Made by a program: the position numbers and the translations under genes
The notes under the pieces: model-generated
The model's database searches: none
The model's input: only the letters and a program-made list of their open reading frames with translations
What the model was told of the DNA's origin: nothing
DNA from: Anaerolineae bacterium
GTDB lineage: Bacteria; Chloroflexota; Anaerolineae; B4-G1
Direction: 5' to 3'
Assembly: GCA_016783285.1 (NCBI GenBank)
Contig: JADHWW010000159.1
Location: 1 to 12,660, forward strand
DNA: 12,660 nucleotides
In this document: piece by piece, positions 1 through 7,555 of the stretch
How positions within the stretch are numbered: the stretch's first letter is position 1
How the letters are laid out: each line of letters begins with the position of its first letter

Positions 1-51
1 GTGGAACACTACAACGAATTGAGGAAATCGTTCAATAGATACACACATTAA
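1..51 (+). CDS. 3' end of an unidentified plus-strand ORF (partial)
   Basis: The frame is open from the window edge to a TAA at 49-51, giving 16 residues that end in NRYTH. It stops 16 bp before a GTG that could start the broken DUF5372-like gene, in the same orientation, so the two may have been neighbours in one unit. The fragment is too short to identify. An open frame of this length can easily arise by chance. Confidence 0.2.
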   Translation: MEHYNELRKSFNRYTH

Positions 52-67
52 CGCACATTCTGCGTCG

Positions 68-316
68 GTGTGTATCACCCATCCCGCTCATCCGCTGCAG
101 GGACAATCCTTCCCCCTCGTGCAGCATCACAGAAAGGGGTAAGACACACATCTGGTCAAAATCCAACTGGATAACGGTGAATATCGGCTAATTCCTCTAG
201 CGTGGACAGACCAATCTCCACCACGGACAACTTTGCCCGGTGCTCGCTTTGTGCTCGCCAACTTGATTTCCTTGCGTCAACTCCTGGATACGCTTTTGGG
301 CGTGGTTCATTCTTGA
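68..316 (+). pseudogene. DUF5372-like gene interrupted by an in-frame stop
   Basis: Reading plus-strand codons from a GTG at 68 gives a protein-like sequence containing THPAHPLQGQSFPLV, then a TAA at 140-142, then LVKIQLDNGEYRLIPLAWTD and GARFVLANLISLRQLLDTLL, ending with TGA at 314-316. Both halves lie in one frame. The order (HPxHPLxGQ start, a strand-rich middle with PLAWTD, a leucine-rich helical end) matches my memory of DUF5372 proteins, small proteins often found near recombinases and transposases. The whole frame is open from 23, and 68 is only the best placed start. The premature stop suggests a decayed gene, although a sequencing error or recoding cannot be excluded. Its 3' end overlaps the convergent polyferredoxin stop by 10 bp. 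This explains most of the first 306 bases. The family name comes from motif recall, not a search. Confidence 0.5.
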
Positions 317-1290
317 CTAGAAACACCTTTTCCCACCAACGCTCTCCCCCCCGCCAGCGCCTTCAACAGGTCACGCCGCTTGAGCGCCCGCTTGCTGTTA
401 ATTTCGACTGCGCCGGCCTTGTCGTCGGCCATCTTGCTCAGCGCCTCGATCCACGCCGCGCTCTGCACCGGCTCGTGGCGCACGCGCCATCGCTCGACCC
501 AGACGGGCAGTTCGCCGGCGTTGGTGATGCGCGTGCGGGTTATGGTCTTGGTCACGCCCTGCGACTCGAAGGTGAACTCTTGTTCCTCGTACTCGGGCTT
601 GACCGGGCAGACTTGCATACACGCGCCACACTTGATGCAGTAATAGTCGGCCAGCACCAACTCGCCCTCGTCGTTGACGTGCAACGCGCGGGTGGGGCAG
701 ATGTCGGCGCAGGCCAGGCAGCCCGCGACGCACTTTTCGCGCCGCAGTTCCACCTGGCCCTGCCAGGGCTGCACCACCCGGAACGTGCCCCGGCTTGCGA
801 TCTCACATTGGCGGCAGCGGATACAGTGCTCATCGTCCACCACCAGCGTATCCTGCCCCTCGTCGTAACTGATGACATTGGTCGGGCAGTTGTCAATTAC
901 AAAGTCCTTCCGGCTCCAGTCGAACTTTTTCTTGTCGAACGTCGTGGACTGGATCAGATCCGGGAACGCCCCGTAGACTAACACCGGGTTCTCGCGCTCG
1001 CCGTTGATGGTCAGCGTGATGGCGTTCTTGGGACACATTACCTCGCATATACCGCACAGCACGCACTTTTCCGGGTCAATGTCCACCGACGGCCTTTGCG
1101 CCAGATACCCGTCCACGATCTCGCCCTCCACGTGGATGACGGCCTCCTTGGGGCAGACCAGCGGCCCAATCTGGCAGCCCACACAGCGGTCGAGGTCCCA
1201 GGTCATGATATAGTGGCGCGTCACCATCGCGCGTTCGAGCACGATCTCACGCTCGTTGGCTCTCTTCTGCGTTGTTCCTCGTCCACTCAT
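307..1290 (-). CDS. Polyferredoxin with multiple [4Fe-4S] motifs
   Basis: This 327-residue, probably cytoplasmic electron-transfer protein is the last gene of the cluster. Complete Cys sets are C76-C79-C82-C86, C187-C191-C194-C198 and C218-C221-C224-C228, each followed by Pro. Two further sites are incomplete. C36-C39-x6-C46 has Gly where the third Cys is expected. C156-C159-C162 has Ser166 at the fourth position, although a lone C135-Pro could complete it, as in swapped two-cluster ferredoxin folds. The last 100 residues carry no Cys, and the C-terminus is basic. The ATG at 1290 lies 9 bp after the upstream stop, and AGGA, overlapping that TAG, is about 7 nt before it. A second Met at residue 22 is a possible shorter start. 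It probably acts as an electron wire or docking subunit for the Hdr proteins; its partner is inferred from position. Confidence 0.85.
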   Translation of the reverse strand: MSGRGTTQKRANEREIVLERAMVTRHYIMTWDLDRCVGCQIGPLVCPKEAVIHVEGEIVDGYLAQRPSVDIDPEKCVLCGICEVMCPKNAITLTINGERENPVLVYGAFPDLIQSTTFDKKKFDWSRKDFVIDNCPTNVISYDEGQDTLVVDDEHCIRCRQCEIASRGTFRVVQPWQGQVELRREKCVAGCLACADICPTRALHVNDEGELVLADYYCIKCGACMQVCPVKPEYEEQEFTFESQGVTKTITRTRITNAGELPVWVERWRVRHEPVQSAAWIEALSKMADDKAGAVEINSKRALKRRDLLKALAGGRALVGKGVSSQE

Positions 1291-1299
1291 TGTTGCTTC

Positions 1300-2442
1300 C
1301 TACTCCTCGCCCACTTCCATCCACTCATCCTCGCGGAAGGTGATCATTGGTAGTGGGTCCTCGACGCTGCGACCAGGCACGTAATCGAACGCTTCCTGGA
1401 CTTCCTGTCCGATGGTGCGGAAGACCAGTCCCACCGGCAACTCTGCCGGGCAGTCGCTGGTGCACATCCCGCAGCCGACGCAAGAGAGTACCATGTGGTT
1501 GAGCCGTGTCAGATGAAAGAGCGTCGTATCGGCCGGCAGCCGGTAGGCCCCCTTGCGTCGTGCCCAGTTCACGTACTGCATCGGCTCGTGGTCAAAGGTC
1601 GGGCTCTTGAAGAGACAGGTCTTGCAGTAGCAGATTGGACAGACGGTCATACAGTTGTGGCAGCGCACGCAGGCAGCCAAGACCCCTTCGACGCCCTCAT
1701 GCTCGAGTCGCTGGCGCATCTCGGCAAAGCGCTCATCGCGCACCTGGGTGTGGGCCGCGATCACCTTGTCCACCACCCCTGCCCGCTGTCCGCCATCCTC
1801 CACTGGGGCAAGGGCAAGCCTTGCCCCTACATCGTCGGACAGATGCACCGGGATGCCAGTAGTCAGATCCGCGCCGAACAATTCTAGCGTGATAGTCGGA
1901 AATCCGCAATCCGCAATCCGCAATCCGCAATCTCCTACGTGAGGCTTCTCGCACATCTGGCACCCGTCACGGAAAGCGTACCCTTCCTGCGGGGCCAGTT
2001 CGCCGCTCCGGGCGGTCGCCAGGTACGCCGCCAGATTCACCCCGCCGTCCGCTTGCATCCCGTTGTAGACCGGCACGTCGTAGGCGCCCAGGCAGTCCAC
2101 GCCGATGGTCACCAGATCGTCCAGGCTGGCTTGCTTGAGTTTGACCAGTTCCACCAGTGCCCGCAGTTCGCACGGGCGCAGCACCACGCCGATGTGTCCC
2201 CGTGGCTCGCGGATTGAAACTTGACCTGTGACACGCGCTGCGTTGAGTCCCATCACCGGGGCCAGCGGGTTGGCCGCGTCCAGCAGGTCGGGATCGGCTA
2301 CCAGTGCAGGGGTAATGGCGCCGGCGGGGGTCTCCATCGGCACCAGTAGCGCATCAACCACCTCGGCCTCCAACAACTGCCTGAGGAAACCACGCACGGC
2401 GGCCAGTGTATCGTTGTTCTCAACCGGTATTATAGTTTTCAT
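1300..2442 (-). CDS. FrhB/FdhB-like iron-sulfur (flavo)protein
   Basis: This 380-residue protein resembles the beta subunit of coenzyme F420 hydrogenase/formate dehydrogenase. The best match is RPCELRALVELVKLKQ (89-104) followed by VTIGVDCLG (111-119), then CQMCEKP (161-167). The C-terminal third adds two Fe-S regions: a Cys-dense stretch (C258, C261, C264, C268, C271, C273, C276) and a ferredoxin motif C321-C324-C327-C331-Pro. Family members usually bind FAD and move electrons between a two-electron carrier and Fe-S clusters. F420 use cannot be claimed from sequence. Residues about 169-215 hold two repeat-derived segments, from a heptamer array at 1901-1932 and a 9-bp hairpin at 1805-1827. 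The ATG at 2442 follows a GAGGGAAG-type site 19 bp after the giant HdrA stop, so the two are surely co-transcribed. It probably serves as a third electron port. Confidence 0.8.
   Translation of the reverse strand: MKTIIPVENNDTLAAVRGFLRQLLEAEVVDALLVPMETPAGAITPALVADPDLLDAANPLAPVMGLNAARVTGQVSIREPRGHIGVVLRPCELRALVELVKLKQASLDDLVTIGVDCLGAYDVPVYNGMQADGGVNLAAYLATARSGELAPQEGYAFRDGCQMCEKPHVGDCGLRIADCGFPTITLELFGADLTTGIPVHLSDDVGARLALAPVEDGGQRAGVVDKVIAAHTQVRDERFAEMRQRLEHEGVEGVLAACVRCHNCMTVCPICYCKTCLFKSPTFDHEPMQYVNWARRKGAYRLPADTTLFHLTRLNHMVLSCVGCGMCTSDCPAELPVGLVFRTIGQEVQEAFDYVPGRSVEDPLPMITFREDEWMEVGEE
1805..1827. repeat. 9-bp perfect hairpin inside the FrhB-like gene
   Basis: GGGGCAAGG (1805-1813) is the exact reverse complement of CCTTGCCCC (1819-1827), with a 5-nt loop. 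It is in frame in the FrhB-like gene, encoding part of the segment around VGARLALAPVE. The sequence resembles palindromic repeats I recall as scattered through some bacterial genomes. Copy number cannot be judged from one window. Confidence 0.6.
1901..1932. repeat. 7-bp tandem array, unit AATCCGC, about 4.6 copies
   Basis: Four perfect AATCCGC units plus four bases lie inside the FrhB-like gene. On the minus strand they encode the low-complexity stretch GDCGLRIADCG, just after the conserved CEKP motif. The reading frame is kept across the array. Confidence 0.95.
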
Positions 2443-2461
2443 TGTTTCTTCCCTCTATCAA

Positions 2462-5400
2462 TCACCAAGCGCCGCTCATCGCGTCCAACATCTGATAAAC
2501 TTGGCCTGTCCCGAACCCTTTCTGCTGACTGGCCTTGTTGGGGCAGGCGGTGATGCACGTTCCACAGCCCTGGCACAGCACCTCGATCACTTCAGCATAC
2601 GTTGCGCCTGGCTCCAGCACGCGGGCACCATAAGGACAGACTTCAACGCAAAGCCCGCAGGCTGTGCACAAAAGTGGATCAACACAGGCGACAATCGGCG
2701 TTGCATCCAGTTGGTCTCTGGAGAGCAGGCTGACCGCGCGCACCGCCGCGCCCTGCGCCTGCGCAATCGCCTCGTCCAGAAAATGCGGCGAGTGTGCTAA
2801 TCCACACAAGTACACCCCATCTGCTGCAAAGTCCAGCGGTCGCAACTTGACGTGCGCCTCCAGGAAGAAACCATCCTCGTTTAACGGCACCTTGAGCCGT
2901 TGGGCCAATGCTTCGTTGTCCACGTTCGGCTCAATGCCAGCGCTGAGCACGACTAGATCCGCACCAAGCGTAAATGTCTCCCCCTCCGGCTGCACCACCA
3001 CGTCCACCTGGAGATGGGGAGATGGGGAGATGGAGGGATGGAGGGATGGGGGGATGGCCTTCACCTCTGGCTTTTGATCCTTATCGTATTGGAGAAAGAT
3101 CACACCCTGCCGCCGTGCCTCCCGGTAGTAACGTTCCTTGAAGCCGAAGGTGCGGATGTCGCGATAGAGGATATACACCTGTGTCTCTGGGTTACGCTCC
3201 TTGATCACCAGCGCGTTTTTGATTGCCTCCGTGCAGCATACCCGTGAGCAATAGGGGTGCTGCTCGTCGCGGGAGCCCACGCACTGGATCATCACGACAC
3301 TGGTTGGTAGATTGGTAGATTGGTAGATTGGTAGATTGGTAGATGGCCCGGCTTCCCAATTTACCAATTTACCAGTTTCCCAATGTACCAGCATCTCTTC
3401 CAATTCCCGCTGTGTTACAACTCCAGGATGCTCGCCGTAGAGGTACTCCTGTGGCTCAATTTCTCGTGCGCCCGTCGCCACCACGATTACACCGTGCTGA
3501 ATCTCCTCCTGACGTCCATCGGCCAGGGCTACCTGAGTGCGATACTGCCCCACGTACCCGCCCATGTCCACGACTTCAGCGCCGGTCAGCACCGAAATGC
3601 GCGGATTGGCCGACACCTCCTCGATGGTTCGCCGTAGCAATGCCTGGGGATCGGTAGATTGGTAGATTGGTAGATTGGTAGATTGGTCGGTCGGTAACGG
3701 CACAAAGATATGTCGCAAATTCCCTCCCAACTCCGCCTCTCGCTCGACCAGCGTCACCTCAAATCCCTGCCCGGCGATGGAGAGTGCTGCTGTCATCCCG
3801 GCCAACCCGCCGCCGATGACCAGCGCGTGGTGGTTCACGTCGAAAAGGCCACGATCAAGAGGACACAGTTGCCGTGACTTGGCCACTGACATGCGCACCA
3901 GTTCTTTGGCCTTTTCCGTCGCGCTCTTGTGGTTGTCCCGGTGTACCCACGAGTCCTGCTCCCGGATGTTGGCCAACTGGAACAGGTGTGGGTTGAGCCC
4001 GGCTCCGCGAATCGTCTCCTGGAACAGAGGCTCGTGCGTGCGCGGCGTGCAGGAGGCCACCACTACCCGGTTCAGCCCGTGCTCCTCGATCAGTTCTCGA
4101 ATGCGCTCCTGCGTGTCCTGCGAACAGGTGTACAGATTTTCCTCGGCGTAGACCACATCGGGTAACCCCGTGGCATACTCGACCACCTCGGGCACGTCCA
4201 CCACAGCGCCGATGTTGATGCCGCAGTGGCAGATAAAGACGCCCACCCGGGGGTCTTCGTCGCTCACGTCGCGCTCTTCCGGCCAGACGCGCTCCTCCGT
4301 CAACGTGCCGCGCGCGTTGGCCAGCAGCGCTGAGGCCTGCGCCGCCGCGCAGGAAGCCTCGACCACCGTCTCCGGGATGTCCTTGGGCTCGCTGAACGGG
4401 CCGGCGACAAAGATGCCCGCCCGCGTCGTCTGCGCCGGCCCGAAAGAGGGCGACTCGGCGAAGCCGTATTCGTTCAACCCCACCCCCAGCCGTTCTGCCA
4501 GTTCCCGCATACCCTCCGGTGGCCGCAGACCCACCGAGAGCACCACCAGGTCGAACACTTCTTCGACGTTCTTGCCGTCGGCGGTGGCGTGCCTGACCCG
4601 CAAGTTGCCCGTCCCCGGCACATCCGTGATCGTGCTGACCATACTGCGCACGTAGCGCACGCCGTACTCTGCTTCCGCCCGCTCAATGTAACGCTCGAAC
4701 CCCTTGCCGAAGGAACGAACGTCCATGTAGAAAATGGTCGGCTCGACGTCAGGGGCGTGCTCCTTGGCGATGACGGCTTCCTTGGTGGCGTACATGCAGC
4801 AGACCGAGGAGCAGTATCCGTGGTCACACGAGATGTCGCGGGAGCCGACGCACTGGATGAAGGCCACCTTGCGCGGGTGTGCGCCATCGGAGGGGCGCTG
4901 CACTACGCCACCCCACGGCCCGGAGGCTGAGAGCATACGCTCGAACTCAATGCTGGTGACGACGTTGGGCAGCCGCCCGTACCCCAACTCGGGCCGGATG
5001 TCGCCGGGCATCGGCTCCGACCCCGGCGCCAGCACGACCGCGCCCACGTTCAGTTCGAGGATCTCCTCGCGCATATCGTGGTCGATGCAGTGCTTTTGGC
5101 AGGCGTAGACACATTGATTGCACTCGGAGCAGACGCCGCACTGCAAGCAGCGATTTGCTTCGGCGATGGCCTGTTCCTCGGTCATCGGTTTGCAGACCTC
5201 GCACAGGCTGTGAATGCGCTCGTCCGGCGACACTTCCAGAGTATGAGGGCGGCGGCCTGCCACGATCTGCCCGGCGGCCCGCTTGCGGGCAATGTCCTCC
5301 TCGGTCAACTCGGCTACTGGCAGTTGGGGCTCTGGGCCGGGCATTGGCTCGCCCCGCAGGTAGGCATCCATCGCCCGCGCGGCCTTGTGCCCGGCGCCGA

Positions 5401-7090
5401 TGGCGTTCACCACAAAGGCCATCCCCGTCACCGCGTCGCCAGCGGCAAAGATACCCTCGACGTTGGTCATCATCGTGCTCTCGTCCACAGCGATCTGACG
5501 ACTGTTGGAGGTCCGCTCAATGCTCTCCGGGATGCACTCCAGGTTGGGCCGGGCGCCGATGGCCGAAATGACCACGTCGGCGTCCATCAGGAACTCGGAT
5601 CCCTCGATGGGGATCGGACGGCGACGCCCGCTCTCGTCCGGCTCGCCCAGTTCCATGCGGATGCAACTCAAACCGCAGACGTTGCCCTCCCCGTCAGCCA
5701 CCACCTCCACCGGCGAGACCAGCCAGTTCAAGATCACACCATCTTCTTTGGCCTGGCGGATCTCGTCCTCCCGGGCCGGCATCTCCGCCTCGGTGCGGCG
5801 ATAGGCAATTCGCACCTCGGGAGGATCACCTCCGTTCTCATCGGCTTGCATTGTGCCGATGCGCAACGCCGTGCAGACCGCATCCATCGCCACGTCGCCG
5901 CCGCCCAGCACGATCACCTGCTTGCCCATCAGGTCGGGGTGTCGCCCCAGACTGGCGTCGCGCAAGAAATCGTTCGCCAACAGCATCTGCGGCCGGTCAA
6001 CGCCAGGGATGGAGAGTTGTACGTCGGCGTGAGCACCGATGGCCACGAAGACGACGCTGTAACCGTCGTCTTTGAGCGCCACTACGTCGTCCACCCGAGT
6101 GTTCAGTTTCAATTCAATGCCCAGGTCTATGATCTCGTCTATCTCGCGCTGCAACAGGTCGTGGGGCAACCGGTACGCGGGGATACCCACGCGCATCATA
6201 CCGCCGGCCACGGGCAGCGCCTCGAAGACCGTCACGTCGTGCCCCTTGAGTCTGAGGTCCTGGGCCACGGTCAAGCCGGCCGGGCCGGAGCCGACGATGG
6301 CCACACGCTTGCCCGTCGGTTCGACCTCCGGCCGCTCCCACACCCCCACGCCCCCACACTCTTCAGGATGCTCGAAAGCCCAGTCGGTGACGAAACGCTT
6401 GAGCCGCATAATGCTGACCGGCTCGTCCACCTGCCCCCGCGAGCAAACGTCCTCACACACGTGGTTGCACACGCGCCCGCAGACCGCGGGAAAGGGGTTG
6501 TCTTCCTTGATCGCGCGGTAAGCGTCGGCGAAGCGACCCTCGCGGATCAGCGCGATGTAACCCTGTGCCCGCTGCCCGGTGGGACAGGCGTCACGGCAGG
6601 GAGCGCGCCCGTGCTTTTCGATGACGTAGGCGTTGGGTATCGCCTGCGGGTAGAGCCTGTAGACCGCTTGCCGCTCGGACAAGCCGACGTTGAATTGGTC
6701 GGGGCGGGTGATGGGGCAGACTGCCGCGCAGTCGCCACAGCCGGTACATTCATCCACGACGACGTAGCGCGGCTTCTGGCGCACGCGCGCCGTAAAGTTG
6801 CCCGGCTCGCCGGCGACGCTCTCCAGTTCGGCGTAGGTCATCACCTCAATGTTGAGGTGCCGGCCGCACTCGACCAACTTGGGCGAAAGGATGCACATGG
6901 CGCAGTCGTTGGTGGGGAACGTCTTGTCGAGTTGCGCCATCGTGCCGCCGATGGCGGGGCTTTTGTCCAGCAGGTATACCTTGAAGCCGGCCTCCGCCAG
7001 GTCGAGCGACGCCTGGATGCCTCCAATGCCAGCACCAACGACCAGCGCCGCACCGACCTTGCCGTTGTTATCCTCAGAGGACTTTATCAT
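2462..7090 (-). CDS. Giant HdrA-[GltD/NfnB]-HdrA flavin/Fe-S fusion
   Basis: This 1542-residue protein contains three flavoprotein modules. Module 1 is HdrA-like: FAD motif GAGIGGIQAS (20-29), C63-A-M-C66 and ferredoxin motif C115-C118-C121-C125. A GltD/NfnB-like module (about 128-625) is nested in that ferredoxin region: CRDACP (165-170), VCGRVC...VCEDVC (203-216), GSGPAG (267-272), NADPH-type GGGDVAMD (396-403) and AAGDA (549-553). HdrA-1 then resumes with a Cys-rich segment (630-668) and the C747/C760/C764/C765 cluster set. A second HdrA follows: CHCG (954-957), SCTPRTHEP (1013-1021), FAD motif GGGLAG (1093-1098), C1270/C1281/C1285/C1286 and a C-terminal two-cluster ferredoxin (C1475-C1485, C1506-C1516). 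HdrA-2 lacks the CxxC motif. Start: AGGAG 5 nt before the ATG. It probably links NAD(P)H to ferredoxin and Hdr clusters, perhaps by bifurcation. Five repeat arrays sit in its loops without breaking the frame. Confidence 0.88.
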   Translation of the reverse strand: MIKSSEDNNGKVGAALVVGAGIGGIQASLDLAEAGFKVYLLDKSPAIGGTMAQLDKTFPTNDCAMCILSPKLVECGRHLNIEVMTYAELESVAGEPGNFTARVRQKPRYVVVDECTGCGDCAAVCPITRPDQFNVGLSERQAVYRLYPQAIPNAYVIEKHGRAPCRDACPTGQRAQGYIALIREGRFADAYRAIKEDNPFPAVCGRVCNHVCEDVCSRGQVDEPVSIMRLKRFVTDWAFEHPEECGGVGVWERPEVEPTGKRVAIVGSGPAGLTVAQDLRLKGHDVTVFEALPVAGGMMRVGIPAYRLPHDLLQREIDEIIDLGIELKLNTRVDDVVALKDDGYSVVFVAIGAHADVQLSIPGVDRPQMLLANDFLRDASLGRHPDLMGKQVIVLGGGDVAMDAVCTALRIGTMQADENGGDPPEVRIAYRRTEAEMPAREDEIRQAKEDGVILNWLVSPVEVVADGEGNVCGLSCIRMELGEPDESGRRRPIPIEGSEFLMDADVVISAIGARPNLECIPESIERTSNSRQIAVDESTMMTNVEGIFAAGDAVTGMAFVVNAIGAGHKAARAMDAYLRGEPMPGPEPQLPVAELTEEDIARKRAAGQIVAGRRPHTLEVSPDERIHSLCEVCKPMTEEQAIAEANRCLQCGVCSECNQCVYACQKHCIDHDMREEILELNVGAVVLAPGSEPMPGDIRPELGYGRLPNVVTSIEFERMLSASGPWGGVVQRPSDGAHPRKVAFIQCVGSRDISCDHGYCSSVCCMYATKEAVIAKEHAPDVEPTIFYMDVRSFGKGFERYIERAEAEYGVRYVRSMVSTITDVPGTGNLRVRHATADGKNVEEVFDLVVLSVGLRPPEGMRELAERLGVGLNEYGFAESPSFGPAQTTRAGIFVAGPFSEPKDIPETVVEASCAAAQASALLANARGTLTEERVWPEERDVSDEDPRVGVFICHCGINIGAVVDVPEVVEYATGLPDVVYAEENLYTCSQDTQERIRELIEEHGLNRVVVASCTPRTHEPLFQETIRGAGLNPHLFQLANIREQDSWVHRDNHKSATEKAKELVRMSVAKSRQLCPLDRGLFDVNHHALVIGGGLAGMTAALSIAGQGFEVTLVEREAELGGNLRHIFVPLPTDQSTNLPIYQSTDPQALLRRTIEEVSANPRISVLTGAEVVDMGGYVGQYRTQVALADGRQEEIQHGVIVVATGAREIEPQEYLYGEHPGVVTQRELEEMLVHWETGKLVNWEAGPSTNLPIYQSTNLPTSVVMIQCVGSRDEQHPYCSRVCCTEAIKNALVIKERNPETQVYILYRDIRTFGFKERYYREARRQGVIFLQYDKDQKPEVKAIPPSLHPSISPSPHLQVDVVVQPEGETFTLGADLVVLSAGIEPNVDNEALAQRLKVPLNEDGFFLEAHVKLRPLDFAADGVYLCGLAHSPHFLDEAIAQAQGAAVRAVSLLSRDQLDATPIVACVDPLLCTACGLCVEVCPYGARVLEPGATYAEVIEVLCQGCGTCITACPNKASQQKGFGTGQVYQMLDAMSGAW
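3011..3058. repeat. 8-bp tandem array, consensus GRGATGGR, 6 copies
   Basis: Six consecutive 8-bp units (GAGATGGG twice, then GAGATGGA, GGGATGGA, GGGATGGG, GGGATGGC) lie in the second HdrA module of the giant fusion. The 48 bp encode 16 residues (within AIPPSLHPSISPSPHLQ), so the insertion keeps frame. Confidence 0.95.
3304..3343. repeat. 8-bp tandem array, unit TTGGTAGA, 5 copies
   Basis: Five perfect units lie in the giant fusion and encode part of STNLPIYQSTNLP on the minus strand. The same unit appears again at 3653-3684, and a different 8-bp array follows 11 bp downstream on the plus strand. Confidence 0.95.
3355..3386. repeat. Degenerate 8-bp tandem array, about ACCAATTT, 4 copies
   Basis: The units are CCCAATTT, ACCAATTT, ACCAGTTT and CCCAATGT. 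On the minus strand they encode the HWETGKLVNWEAG segment of the giant fusion, immediately beside the TTGGTAGA array. Confidence 0.85.
3653..3684. repeat. 8-bp tandem array, unit GGTAGATT, 4 copies
   Basis: This is a second copy of the TTGGTAGA family, in shifted register, about 310 bp from the first. It encodes DQSTNLPIYQST, after the GGNLRHI motif of the second HdrA module. Confidence 0.95.
6338..6361. repeat. Short 8-bp tandem array, about CCACRCCC, 3 copies
   Basis: The units are CCACACCC, CCACGCCC and CCACACTC. They lie just before the NADPH-module GSGPAG motif (in coding direction), in the linker encoding ECGGVGVWERP. This is the shortest and least certain of the arrays. Confidence 0.6.
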
Positions 7091-7129
7091 CTTGTCTCCT
7101 AAACCTTACTCCTCCCCAATCTCCAACCA

Positions 7130-7555
7130 CTAAACCATCCAGAGCCGCTCAATCGGGCCCAGCGCCTTTACTTCTTCCTGCACCTCTTTTATCAGACGAG
7201 GCAATATGCCCCTTTCCGCGGTCGAGATGTGGGCGAATCTCACTCTCCCTTTCATCACTCCGGCGGCTTTCAGGACCGTTTGCAGGACGGCGATCCTGTT
7301 CTCTGCCATCAGGTTGCCCCTTTTGTAGTGGCAGTCCCCCAGGTGACAACCGGCTACCAGCACACCGTCTATGCCTTCCTGCAAGGCCATCAAGACGTGC
7401 ATTGGGTCCATCCTCCCCAGGCAAGGAATCCTTACGATCCGAACGTTGGGCTGTTCCTGAACCCCGGCAATGTCAGCCCGATCAAGTTCAGAGTACAAGC
7501 ACCAATCGCATAAAAAGACCATGATCCTGGGTTCCCAATCTCGTTCACTCTCCAT
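7130..7555 (-). CDS. mvhD: Stand-alone MvhD-like [2Fe-2S] adaptor
   Basis: This 141-residue protein matches the MvhD family, the [2Fe-2S] subunit that carries electrons between an oxidoreductase and HdrA. Its motifs are FLCDWCLY (C16, C19), PCLGRMDP (C45) and GCHLGDCHY (C70, C75). The family's usual IVGFLCNWCSYAGADLAG start is recognisable but diverged, as LYSELDRADIAG. The gene overlaps the HdrC-like stop by 11 bp and sits 39 bp before the giant HdrA fusion. Start: the ATG at 7555 keeps the family-like WEPRI segment and lies inside a GGAGAAT tandem array that also supplies a GGAG 8 nt upstream. A second ATG at 7522 is possible but has no good ribosome site. It should be the adaptor for the HdrC-like and giant HdrA proteins, and complements the MvhD domain fused to the other HdrA. 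Confidence 0.87.
   Translation of the reverse strand: MESERDWEPRIMVFLCDWCLYSELDRADIAGVQEQPNVRIVRIPCLGRMDPMHVLMALQEGIDGVLVAGCHLGDCHYKRGNLMAENRIAVLQTVLKAAGVMKGRVRFAHISTAERGILPRLIKEVQEEVKALGPIERLWMV

Noticed and set aside
143..330. A minus-strand ORF of about 55 codons downstream of the polyferredoxin
   Set aside because: It is unrecognisable and lies opposite the better-supported DUF5372-like frame.
202..981. A 259-codon plus-strand ORF over the polyferredoxin
   Set aside because: It lies opposite clear Cys motifs, and the real plus-strand signal at its start is the DUF5372-like frame, which is a different frame.
1300..2442. Calling the FrhB/FdhB-like protein an F420-dependent enzyme
   Set aside because: The family is broad and no F420-specific residue can be shown. 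Its partners here suggest general electron transfer.
3304..3386. CRISPR-like repeats
   Set aside because: The units are 7-8 bp and directly tandem with no spacers, and they lie in coding sequence.
5078..7102. A 674-codon open frame on the plus strand opposite the giant HdrA
   Set aside because: It is a shadow of a high-GC coding strand. It has no recognisable motif, while the opposite strand has full HdrA and GltD motifs.
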